This document shows positions 42,073 to 49,505 of a DNA stretch of 64,000 nt, in pieces. The stretch's first letter is position 1; every line of letters starts with the position of its first letter. The position numbers and the translations under genes were made by a program. Location of the stretch: NCBI RefSeq assembly GCF_014650775.1, contig NZ_BMVP01000015.1, forward strand, positions 1-64,000, read 5' to 3'. The DNA is from Streptomyces cirratus. Lineage in GTDB: Bacteria; Actinomycetota; Actinomycetes; Streptomycetales; Streptomycetaceae. Below the pieces are notes generated by a model. That model was not told the origin of the DNA, did not search any database, and was given only the letters and a program-made list of their open reading frames with translations.

Positions 42073-43794
42073 TCAGAACAGGAAGTATCTCTGTGCCATG
42101 GGCAGTTCCGCCGCCGGGGCCGGCTCCACGACCTCGCCGTCGATGGTGACGGTGAAGGTGTCGGCGTCCACCTCGACCCTGGGCATGGCCTCGTTGTTGC
42201 GCATGTCCGTCTTGCTCACCTTGCGGGTGCTTTCGATGGCCACGAACTGCTTGTCGAGACCGAGCCGTTCGGGCAGCCCGTCGTCGAGGGCCGCCTGCGC
42301 GGTGAAGTTGATCGAGTTCAGGGCCGGAGCGCGCCCGTGGGCCCCGTACATGGGCCGGGGCAGGATGGGCTGCGGGGTGGGGATGGAGGCGTTGGCGTCG
42401 CCCATCTGCGCATAGGCGATCTGGCCGCCCTTGACGACGACCTCGGGCTTGACCCCGAAGAAGGCGGGGGACCACAGGACCAGGTCGGCGAGCTTGCCGA
42501 CCTCGACGGAGCCGATCTCGCGGGCGAGGCCCTGGGCGACCGCGGGGTTGATCGTGTACTTGGCGACGTATCGCCGGGCCCGGTGGTTGTCGGCCGGGCC
42601 GTCGCCGGGCAGGAAGCCGCGCCGCTTCTTCATCACGTGGGCGGTCTGCCAGGTGCGCAGCACGACCTCACCGACCCGGCCCATGGCCTGGGAGTCGGAG
42701 GAGATGATGGAAATGGCCCCGAGGTCGTGCAGGACGTCCTCGGCGGCGATGGTGGACGGCCGGATCCGGGACTCGGCGAAGGCGAGGTCCTCGGGGACGG
42801 CCGGGTTGAGGTGGTGGCAGACCATCAGCATGTCGAGGTGTTCCTCGATGGTGTTGACGGTGTGCGGCCGGGTGGGGTTGGTGGAACTGGGCAGGATGTT
42901 CGGCTCGGAGACCACGGTGATGATGTCGGGTGCGTGGCCGCCGCCCGCGCCTTCGGTGTGGTACGAGTGGATGGTCCGCCCGGCGATGGCCGCGAGGGTG
43001 TCCGCGACGAACCCGGCCTCGTTGAGGGTGTCGGTGTGGATGGCGACTTGGGCGCCGGTCTCCTCCGCGACGGTCAGGCAGGCGTCGATGGCGGCCGGGG
43101 TGGCCCCCCAGTCCTCGTGGATCTTGAAGCCGAGGGCGCCGCCGCGCAGCTGGGAGTACATGCCCTCGCGGGACATGGTGTTGCCCTTGCCGAGCAGGCC
43201 GATGTTGACGGGGTAGGCCTCCAGCGCCGCGAACATCCTGGCCAGGTGCCAGGGTCCGGGCGTGACGGTGGTGGCCTTGGAGCCCTCCGCGGGTCCGGTG
43301 CCGCCGCCGACGAGGGTGGTGATGCCGGAGGCGAGGGCCTCGTCGATCACGGTGGGGGCGATGAAGTGCACGTGGGCGTCGATGGCGCCGGCGGTGACGA
43401 TCTTCCCGTTGCCGGCGATGATCTCGGTTTCGGGGCCGATGACCAGGGCGGGGTCGACCCCGTCCATGGTGTCGGGGTTGCCGGCCTTGCCGATGCCGCA
43501 GATCCGGCCGTCGCGTATGCCGAGGTCCGCCTTGACGATGCCCCAGTGGTCGAGGATCACGACGCCGGTGATCACCGTGTCGGGGGCGCCTTCGGCGCGG
43601 GTGGTCCGGGCCTGTCCCATGGATTCGCGGATGACCTTGCCGCCACCGAAGACGGCTTCGTCACCCGAGCGTCCGGGGCCGCCGCTGAGGTCCTGTTCGA
43701 TCTCCACGAAGAGGTCGGTGTCGGCCAGCCGGATGCGGTCGCCCGTGGTCGGTCCGAAGAGGTCCGCGTACGTCTGGCGCGAGATCTCAGCCAT
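42073..43794 (-). CDS. ureC: Urease alpha subunit
   Basis: The 573-residue catalytic subunit hydrolyses urea to ammonia and carbamate. Visible nickel ligands and active-site residues are DAHVHF (two His), the carbamylated lysine in ALGFKIHEDWG (about 220), AIHTDTLNEAG, SYHTEGAGGGHAPD and the flap histidine region MLMVCHHLNPAVPEDLAFAESRIR. The Asp ligand lies in SIISSDSQAMGR. Length and N-terminus (MAEISRQTYADLFGPTTGDRIRL) are typical. It overlaps ureB by 8 bp. Confidence 0.97.
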   Translation of the reverse strand: MAEISRQTYADLFGPTTGDRIRLADTDLFVEIEQDLSGGPGRSGDEAVFGGGKVIRESMGQARTTRAEGAPDTVITGVVILDHWGIVKADLGIRDGRICGIGKAGNPDTMDGVDPALVIGPETEIIAGNGKIVTAGAIDAHVHFIAPTVIDEALASGITTLVGGGTGPAEGSKATTVTPGPWHLARMFAALEAYPVNIGLLGKGNTMSREGMYSQLRGGALGFKIHEDWGATPAAIDACLTVAEETGAQVAIHTDTLNEAGFVADTLAAIAGRTIHSYHTEGAGGGHAPDIITVVSEPNILPSSTNPTRPHTVNTIEEHLDMLMVCHHLNPAVPEDLAFAESRIRPSTIAAEDVLHDLGAISIISSDSQAMGRVGEVVLRTWQTAHVMKKRRGFLPGDGPADNHRARRYVAKYTINPAVAQGLAREIGSVEVGKLADLVLWSPAFFGVKPEVVVKGGQIAYAQMGDANASIPTPQPILPRPMYGAHGRAPALNSINFTAQAALDDGLPERLGLDKQFVAIESTRKVSKTDMRNNEAMPRVEVDADTFTVTIDGEVVEPAPAAELPMAQRYFLF

Positions 43795-44098
43795 CGAGCG
43801 GCCCTCCGGTTTCCCCGCGCAGGCCCGGCACGGTGCGCAGGCCCCCCAGCGGCACGAGTTCGACGGAGACGGGGATGCCCGGCTCGAAGCGGACCGCGGT
43901 ACCGGCGGCGATGTTGAGCCGCTGCCCGTGGGCGGCGGCGCGGTCGAAGTCGAGGCCGGGGTTGACTTCGGCGAAGTGGTAGTGGGAGCCGACCTGCACG
44001 GGGCGGTCGGCGGCGTTGAGCACGGTGAGACGGGTGACGGCGCGGCCTTCGTTCAGGCGCACCGGACCGTCCCCGAAGACGATTTCGCCGGGGATCAT
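43787..44098 (-). CDS. ureB: Urease beta subunit
   Basis: The 103-residue subunit begins MIPGEIVFGDGPVRLNEGR and contains RPVQVGSHYHFAEVNPGLDFDR and GTAVRFEPG, the standard UreB signature. ATG 44098 lies 14 bp after ureA, and the stop overlaps ureC by 8 bp. It is a structural subunit of the (ABC)3 urease. Confidence 0.96.
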   Translation of the reverse strand: MIPGEIVFGDGPVRLNEGRAVTRLTVLNAADRPVQVGSHYHFAEVNPGLDFDRAAAHGQRLNIAAGTAVRFEPGIPVSVELVPLGGLRTVPGLRGETGGPLDG

Positions 44099-44112
44099 GC
44101 GGGTGCTCCCGT

Positions 44113-44415
44113 TCAGACGATGGGGTCGTGGACAGTGACGAGCTTGGTGCCGTCCGGGAAGGTCGCCTCGACCTGGACGTCGTGGATCATCTCGGGGATC
44201 CCCTCCATGACCTCGTCGCGGCGCAGCACGGTGCGGCCCGAGGCCATGAGCTCGGCCACGGTCCGTCCGTCGCGGGCGCCTTCGAGGATGTGCGAGGTGA
44301 TCAGGGCGACCGCCTCGGGGTGGTTGAGGCGCACCCCGCGCGCCCTGCGCTTTTCGGCCACATCTGCCGCGACGTGGATGAGCAGTCTTTCCTGCTCGTG
44401 CGGTGTCAGTTGCAC
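44113..44415 (-). CDS. ureA: Urease gamma subunit
   Basis: GTG 44415 (VQLTPHEQERLLIHVAADVAEK) gives exactly 100 residues, the usual UreA length. The rest shows LNHPEAVALITSHILEGARDGRTVAELM and GIPEMIHDVQVEATFPDGTKLVTVHDPI. In-frame GTG 44424 and TTG 44427 would add 3-4 residues. It is the first gene of ureABCFGD. Confidence 0.95.
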   Translation of the reverse strand: MQLTPHEQERLLIHVAADVAEKRRARGVRLNHPEAVALITSHILEGARDGRTVAELMASGRTVLRRDEVMEGIPEMIHDVQVEATFPDGTKLVTVHDPIV

Positions 44416-44474
44416 ACGTATCACCAAGTTTCCAGGACAAGATCAACTTCGCGCCAAGAAGACCCTAATCCTCT

Positions 44475-44489
44475 TCAACACTTTGTTGA
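44475..44489. promoter_or_regulatory. Perfect inverted repeat upstream of urease operon
   Basis: TCAACA-CTT-TGTTGA lies about 60 bp before the ureA start in an unusually AT-rich 300-bp intergenic region. It is a candidate operator for urease control (nitrogen, nickel or other). The adjacent TTGAAG and TAGGGT on the minus strand could be promoter elements. It matches no consensus I can name with confidence. Confidence 0.45.
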
Positions 44490-44718
44490 CCTGTGCATAT
44501 CCGTGCCAAGCATGTCTTGCCCAACACGGGAAGAGACTTTCCGTCCCGATCACCACTGCTTTACCGGCTCATGGGTGATCATTGGCGGAAGCACGCGGGC
44601 GCCAGAGTAGGACCCGCATTTTTCCGCCGAGTTAACCCACGTTTCCGGGAGGCTCCCGGTTCGGCCCGGGCACCGAGTTCCGCGGGTTTGCGCACACCGG
44701 TACCGCATGGAGGTCAAC

Positions 44719-45108
44719 ATGCTGAACCCCGTCCGCAACATCACCTTCGACGCCCTCGACCCCTGGAAGGTCGCGCGGTTCTGGTCCGAGGTGACCGGCT
44801 ACGCGATCGCCGAGGACGGCGTGGAGGGCGACGAGGAGATCCAGCTGGAGCCGGGGCAACCCGGTGCGCCGGGCTTGCTGTTCATCCGGGTACCCGACGG
44901 CAAGAAGGTGAAGAACCGGGTGCACCTGGACATCCAGCCGCCCACGGGCACCCGCGACGAGACGGTCGAGCGGCTCGTCGGTCTCGGGGCGCGGGTCGTG
45001 GACGACCGGCGGGACGAGGACGGAGTCGCGGGCTGGGTCGTACTGGCCGACCCCGAGGGCAACGAGCTGTGCATCGAACGCAGCGCCGCGGAACGCGGAA
45101 TCGCCTGA
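44719..45108 (+). CDS. VOC (glyoxalase/bleomycin-resistance fold) protein
   Basis: ATG 44719 has a perfect GGAGGT at 7 nt and gives 129 residues. The two-module VOC fold is visible: NITFDALDPWKVARFWSEVTGYAI (residues 7-30), KNRVHLDIQP and GWVVLADPEGNELCIE. The positions of His and Glu suggest a metal site (HLDIQP, ELCIE). It belongs to the glyoxalase_6-like group, with no predictable substrate. A start at 44707 would place the ribosome site inside the gene. Confidence 0.85.
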   Translation: MLNPVRNITFDALDPWKVARFWSEVTGYAIAEDGVEGDEEIQLEPGQPGAPGLLFIRVPDGKKVKNRVHLDIQPPTGTRDETVERLVGLGARVVDDRRDEDGVAGWVVLADPEGNELCIERSAAERGIA

Positions 45109-45172
45109 GCGGGACCCGGCATCGTCTGCGCGGGGTTCGGCAGCGTCCGCGCCGGGCCCGGCACCGTCGCCC

Positions 45173-45622
45173 TCAACAGCCGGTCGCGGTCCTCGCCGGG
45201 GCCCCCACCGCCCAAGGCAGGGCGATCCACACCGTCTTGCCGCCGTCCTCGGTCGGCGTGACCGAGAGCCGGCCGCCCGCCTCCGCGGCGAGCCAGCGGA
45301 TGATGACCATCCCCCGGCCGTTGTCCTGCTGGACGGCGGCCGGCAGCCGCCGGGGGCGCCGCGGGTGACTGTCCGTCACCCCGACCCGCAGCCACTCGCC
45401 GCGCTCCAGCCGGACGTCCACGGTGAAGGTGGGCGACTGGCCGAAGGTGTGCTGCACCGCGTTGGTCGCGAGCTCCGAGACGATCAGCCGGACGGTGTCG
45501 GCCATCTCCGATTCCTCGGGCAGTCCCCATTCACCCAGCACCTCCGCGACGTACCGGCGGGCAGCGGCGACCGCGGCCGGGTCGCTCGGCAGAGTGACGG
45601 ATGCTTCCTGGTGGTCTGCCAT
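45173..45622 (-). CDS. HATPase_c anti-sigma-factor-like ATP-binding protein
   Basis: ATG 45622 (MADHQEASVTLPSDPAAVAAAR) gives 149 residues. A GHKL ATPase fold of the SpoIIAB/RsbW type shows IVSELATNAVQHTFG (N box, about 49-63), LRVGVTDSHPR (G1, variant) and NGRGMVIIRWLA (G2). It is divergent from an XRE/DUF5753 regulator followed by a DUF397 gene. This trio recurs many times in Streptomyces genomes (abaA/whiJ-like loci), where the three proteins are thought to act together in development or antibiotic control. Confidence 0.87.
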   Translation of the reverse strand: MADHQEASVTLPSDPAAVAAARRYVAEVLGEWGLPEESEMADTVRLIVSELATNAVQHTFGQSPTFTVDVRLERGEWLRVGVTDSHPRRPRRLPAAVQQDNGRGMVIIRWLAAEAGGRLSVTPTEDGGKTVWIALPWAVGAPARTATGC

Positions 45623-45819
45623 GGCGACGTCCCTTTCCCACCGGGGCGCAGCCGCCCCGGATCTACGCTGAGCGTCAGAGTGCACCCATCGTGCCGTCGT
45701 TTCCTCCGTTCTCCCAAGATATGCATATATCTGTCGCTCGATGCGGTGAACTCTGCTACGGAAGAGCGTATTTGGACGGCAGACTGGTGCGAGGTGTGCC
45801 GGTGGGAAGGAGAGCGGCC
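45623..45819. promoter_or_regulatory. AT-rich divergent promoter region of the abaA/whiJ-type locus
   Basis: This gap between divergent genes contains an ATATGCATAT palindrome at 45719-45728, inside an unusually AT-rich run (45716-45732). It is a natural candidate for the operator or the -10 elements of both directions. Confidence 0.45.
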
Positions 45820-46704
45820 ATGCAGCACGGTCCCGCGGTACGCCGCCGCAAGCTGGGCGAGGAATTGCGTGCGCTCCGTGACCGCAGCGGTCTCACCAGT
45901 GGTGAGGCCGCCCGGTTGGTGGGGTGGCACCAGTCGAAAGTCAGCCGTATCGAAACGGGTCGAAGTGGCGTGAAAGCGGAAGACATCCGCCTCCTCCTCG
46001 ACGCCTACGGGGATGTGGTGAGCACCCAGCAGAGGGCCCTGCTGGAGGCACTGGGGGCCTCGGCGGCGGGCCCCGGGACCGGCGGCGACCGCACCCCGGG
46101 ACGCCAGTGGTGGCACGACTACCGGGGGCTGCTGCCCCAGGAGTACCGGGACTTCATCAGCCTGGAGGCGGGGGCCCGCTCCGCCCGCACCGTCGAACTC
46201 TCGGTGGTTCCGGGCCTGTTGCAGACGCCGGAATACGCGCGCGCCGTGACCCGGGCCGCGCTGGGCGGGCTGCCGGAGCCGAAGGTGGACGCGCTGGTCG
46301 ACGTACGCCTGGCACGCCAGTCGGTGCTGCGGGCCGACCCTCCGCTCGAACTGAGCGCGGTACTGGACGAGGCGGTGCTGCGCCGGCAGATCGGCGGGGC
46401 AGGAGTGATGCGGGAGCAGTTGCGGCACCTGGCGGAGGTAGCGCGGCTGCCCCAAGTGCGCCTACAGGTACTGCCGTTCAGCGTAGGGGGCCATCTCGGC
46501 CTGACCGGACCGTTCGTAATTTTCTCATTTCCGAACATCGCCGATCTGGATGTGGTGGTACTCGACCATTTGACGAGTAGCCTCTACCTGGAGCGGAAGG
46601 AAGACCTAGAGGCGTACAGCGCCGCGTTCCGCACAATCCAGGCGCACGCCCTCCCGCCCCAGGACTCGTCGGATCTGATCAGCTCCATTGCTGACGACGC
46701 GTAA
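45820..46704 (+). CDS. XRE-family HTH regulator with DUF5753 (WhiJ-like)
   Basis: ATG 45820 after GGAAGGAGA gives 294 residues. The N-terminal XRE helix-turn-helix is RRRKLGEELRALRDRSGLTSGEAARLVGWHQSKVSRIETGR (7-47). The remaining 200 residues are DUF5753: EYRDFISLEAGARSARTVELSVVPGLLQTPEYARAV, then LPQVRLQVLPFSVGGHLGLTGPFVIFSFP and LYLERKEDLEAYSAAF. The last 150 bp (from about 46510) have clearly lower GC than neighbouring genes. The DUF397 gene follows after 12 bp containing its ribosome site. Confidence 0.9.
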   Translation: MQHGPAVRRRKLGEELRALRDRSGLTSGEAARLVGWHQSKVSRIETGRSGVKAEDIRLLLDAYGDVVSTQQRALLEALGASAAGPGTGGDRTPGRQWWHDYRGLLPQEYRDFISLEAGARSARTVELSVVPGLLQTPEYARAVTRAALGGLPEPKVDALVDVRLARQSVLRADPPLELSAVLDEAVLRRQIGGAGVMREQLRHLAEVARLPQVRLQVLPFSVGGHLGLTGPFVIFSFPNIADLDVVVLDHLTSSLYLERKEDLEAYSAAFRTIQAHALPPQDSSDLISSIADDA

Positions 46705-46716
46705 GGAGGCACCCTC

Positions 46717-46938
46717 GTGTCCGCAACCCCCTTATCCACCGGCGGACTTCTGATCGACGCTCGGTGGCGGCGGAGCAGCCGCAGCACCGGAATGAACAAC
46801 TGCGTGGAAGCGGCCGCCCTCAGTGGCGGTCTACTGGCCGTCCGCGACTCCAAGCGGACGGAGGGCCCGGCCGTACTCTTCACCGGGCCCGCCTGGGCCG
46901 GCTTCCTCGCCTCGGTTCGGGCGGACGCCCCGGCGTGA
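46717..46938 (+). CDS. DUF397 small protein
   Basis: GTG 46717 after AAGGAGGC gives 73 residues. The DUF397 hallmarks are WRRSSRSTGMNNCVEAA (about 18-34), LLAVRDSKRTEGPAVLFTGPAWAGFLA. Codon 6 is TTA (46732-46734), so translation should depend on bldA tRNA. It is the usual small partner of the XRE/DUF5753 regulator. Its stop lies 4 bp from the stop of the convergent bioF gene. Confidence 0.88.
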   Translation: MSATPLSTGGLLIDARWRRSSRSTGMNNCVEAAALSGGLLAVRDSKRTEGPAVLFTGPAWAGFLASVRADAPA

Positions 46939-46941
46939 TGC

Positions 46942-48114
46942 TCAGTGGTCCGTGGCTCCCGCGGGTGCGGTACGCAGGATCACCGCGACGGCCCGACTGA
47001 TCTCGTCCCCCGTGAGATCGGCCCGGGCGGTCAGCCGCAGCCGGGAGATGCCGTCCGGAACCGAGGGCGGCCGGAAGCACCCCACGGACAGTCCTGCCTC
47101 GCGGCAGTCGGCGGCCCAGCGCAGTGCCGCCGAAGCCGACGGGGCCCGTACCGACACCACGGCCGCGTCCGGCCGGGCCGCGGTCAGGCCGGACGCGGTG
47201 AGTCGTCCGTACAGCAGGGCGGCCACCTCCCGTGCCCGCGCGGCGCGTTCCGGTTCCCGTGCGAGCAGGCGCAGACCGGCGAGCGCGGCGCCCGTGGCGG
47301 CCGGAGCGAGGCCGGTGTCGAAGATGAAGGTCCGGGCCGTGTTGACGAGGTGCCGGATGACCTTCGCCGGCCCGAGCACGGCGCCGCCCTGGCTGCCGAG
47401 TGACTTCGAGAGGGTCATCGTCGCAACCACGCCGGGCGCGCCCGCGAGACCGGTCGCGTGCAGCGCGCCCCGGCCGCCCTCGCCCAGGACGCCGAGCCCG
47501 TGGGCATCGTCCACGACCAGAGCGGCCCCCTCGTCGCGGCAGGCCGCGGCGTAGCCGGCGAGCGGGGCGGCGTCCCCGTCGACGGAGAACACCGAGTCGC
47601 TGACCAGCAGGGCACGGCCCTCGTGCCCGGCCAGCGTCTTGCGTGCGGCGTCCACGTCGCCGTGCGCGATGACGCCCACGTCGGCGCGCGACAGCCGGCA
47701 GCCGTCGACGATCGAGGCGTGGTTCCCCGCGTCGGAGACCACGAGCGTGCCGCGGCCGCTCAGCGCGGTGACGGCGGCGAGATTGGCCGCGTAACCGGAC
47801 GAAAGCACCAGAGCCGCCTCGAAGCCGCAGAACGCCGCGAGTTCGCGCTCCAGCGTGGCGTGGAGCTCGGTGGTGCCGGTGACCAGGCGGGAGCCGGTGG
47901 CCCCGCCGCCCCAGCGCTCGGCGGCCCGCACGGCACCGGCGACGACCTCGGGGTGCCGGGACAGGCCCAGGTAGTCGTTGCTCGCGAGGTCCAGCAGCGG
48001 CGAGGACGCCGGTCGCGGACGCAGCGTCCGCACGAGCCCGGCCCGCTCGCGGGCCCCTTCCGCTTCGTCGATCCAGGCGAAGACGTCCACGGGCTCGGGG
48101 AGGTGCTGGAGCAT
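46942..48114 (-). CDS. bioF: 8-amino-7-oxononanoate synthase
   Basis: ATG 48114 (MLQHLPEPVDVFAWIDEAE) gives 390 residues. It is a PLP enzyme that condenses pimeloyl thioester with alanine in biotin synthesis. It has SNDYLGLSRHPEV (about 43), GSRLVTGTTELHATLERELA, VLSSGYAANLAAVTALSGRG, VVDDAHGLGVLGEGGRG, and the PLP lysine in VATMTLSKSLGSQGGAVLG (about 235). It is divergent from bioBAD with 158 bp between them. Confidence 0.95.
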   Translation of the reverse strand: MLQHLPEPVDVFAWIDEAEGARERAGLVRTLRPRPASSPLLDLASNDYLGLSRHPEVVAGAVRAAERWGGGATGSRLVTGTTELHATLERELAAFCGFEAALVLSSGYAANLAAVTALSGRGTLVVSDAGNHASIVDGCRLSRADVGVIAHGDVDAARKTLAGHEGRALLVSDSVFSVDGDAAPLAGYAAACRDEGAALVVDDAHGLGVLGEGGRGALHATGLAGAPGVVATMTLSKSLGSQGGAVLGPAKVIRHLVNTARTFIFDTGLAPAATGAALAGLRLLAREPERAARAREVAALLYGRLTASGLTAARPDAAVVSVRAPSASAALRWAADCREAGLSVGCFRPPSVPDGISRLRLTARADLTGDEISRAVAVILRTAPAGATDH

Positions 48115-48153
48115 CGGCGGGGTCCTCGCGTTTTGTCGGCTGTCCACAGGGCT

Positions 48154-48166
48154 GCTAGACCTTAGC
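48154..48166. promoter_or_regulatory. Small inverted repeat in bioF-bioB divergent region
   Basis: GCTA-GACCT-TAGC lies 40 bp from the bioF start and about 107 bp from the bioB start. It is a weak candidate operator for joint control of the divergent biotin genes. No BioQ-like GAAC/GTTC palindrome was found. Confidence 0.25.
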
Positions 48167-48272
48167 CCGCCGGGGCGTGAGCACCCGGTGTGGCGATACA
48201 CACACTCGCTCCGGGCGATGTTGTGCGATCTCTCCTTGGCCGTGAGCGGTCGTGTGGTCCAGGATCGGCGTC

Positions 48273-49505
48273 ATGGACCTGCTGAACACCCTGGTGGAAA
48301 AGGGGCTGCGGCGCGAGCTGCCGACCCGCGAAGAGGCACTCGCCGTACTGGCGACTTCCGACGACCAACTGCTCGACGTGGTGGCCGCGGCCGGCAAGGT
48401 ACGCCGCCAGTGGTTCGGACGGCGGGTGAAGCTGAACTACCTGGTCAACCTGAAGTCGGGCCTGTGCCCGGAGGACTGTTCGTACTGTTCCCAGCGCCTG
48501 GGATCGAAGGCGGAGATCCTCAAGTACACCTGGCTCAAGCCCGAAGAGGCCTCCCAGGCCGCCGCGGCCGGTGTCGCGGGCGGCGCGAAGCGCGTGTGCC
48601 TCGTGGCCAGCGGGCGCGGCCCGACGGACCGGGACGTCGAGCGGGTCGGCAAGACGATCGAGGCGATCAAGGAGCAGAACGAGGGCGTCGAGGTCTGCGC
48701 CTGCCTCGGCCTGCTCTCCGACGGCCAGGCGGAACGCCTCAAGGACGCGGGCGCCGACGCCTACAACCACAACCTCAACACCTCCGAGGCGACGTACGGT
48801 CAGATCACCAAGACGCACACCTACGCGGACCGGGTCGACACCGTACAAAAGGCGCACGCGGCGGGCCTGTCCGCCTGCTCCGGCCTGATCGCGGGCATGG
48901 GCGAGAGCGACGAGGACCTGGTCGACGTCGTGTACTCGCTGCGCGAACTCGACCCGGACTCGGTGCCCGTCAACTTCCTGATCCCCTTCGAGGGCACCCC
49001 GCTGGCCAAGGAGTGGAACCTCACCCCGCAGCGCTGCCTGCGGATCCTGGCGATGGTGCGGTTCGTCTGCCCCGACGTCGAGGTCCGCCTCGCGGGCGGA
49101 CGCGAGGTGCACCTGCGCAGCATGCAGCCGCTGGCCCTGCACCTGGTGAACTCCATCTTCCTCGGCGACTACCTGACGAGTGAGGGCCAGGCCGGTCAGG
49201 CCGACCTCGACATGATCGCGGACGCCGGTTTCGAGGTGGAGGGCGCCGGTACGACGACCCTCCCGGCGCACCGCTCGGAGCAGGAGGCGGCCCGCGGCTG
49301 CGGCTCGGGCGCCGCGGGCGGCTCGCTCTGCGGCTCGGCGGCCTCCACGGACGCGCCGGGGTGCGGTTCGGCGTGCGGCGGCTGCTCGGGGCACTCGGAA
49401 CACGAGGCCCCGGCCCCCGTCCAGGCGGAAGCCGGCGAGGTGCGCTCGGACCTGGTGGCGGTACGCCGCCGTGGCGCGGGAACGGATCTCGCCCCGAATG
49501 CCTGA
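48273..49505 (+). CDS. bioB: Biotin synthase with cysteine-rich C-terminal extension
   Basis: ATG 48273 (MDLLNTLVEKGLRREL) gives 410 residues, about 60 more than E. coli BioB. The radical-SAM cysteines are C65, C69 and C72 (GLCPEDCSYCSQ). YNHNLNTSEATYGQI, ACSGLIAGMGES and LPVxFLIPF-like VPVNFLIPFEGTPL are standard. After about residue 335 comes an extension with five closely spaced cysteines (GCGSGAAGGSLCGS, then GCGSACGGCSG). It inserts sulfur into dethiobiotin. The tail may help hold an Fe-S cluster, which is inference only. bioA overlaps its end by 8 bp. Confidence 0.95.
   Translation: MDLLNTLVEKGLRRELPTREEALAVLATSDDQLLDVVAAAGKVRRQWFGRRVKLNYLVNLKSGLCPEDCSYCSQRLGSKAEILKYTWLKPEEASQAAAAGVAGGAKRVCLVASGRGPTDRDVERVGKTIEAIKEQNEGVEVCACLGLLSDGQAERLKDAGADAYNHNLNTSEATYGQITKTHTYADRVDTVQKAHAAGLSACSGLIAGMGESDEDLVDVVYSLRELDPDSVPVNFLIPFEGTPLAKEWNLTPQRCLRILAMVRFVCPDVEVRLAGGREVHLRSMQPLALHLVNSIFLGDYLTSEGQAGQADLDMIADAGFEVEGAGTTTLPAHRSEQEAARGCGSGAAGGSLCGSAASTDAPGCGSACGGCSGHSEHEAPAPVQAEAGEVRSDLVAVRRRGAGTDLAPNA

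Noticed and set aside
41677..43917. A 746-codon plus-strand frame
   Set aside because: It is antisense to ureC and ureF, with Gly/Val/Asp-rich shadow composition.
44541..44563. GlnR site before the urease operon (GTGATC-GGGAC-GGAAAG on the minus strand)
   Set aside because: Only part of the GlnR consensus matches and the spacing is uncertain, so it was not listed as a feature.
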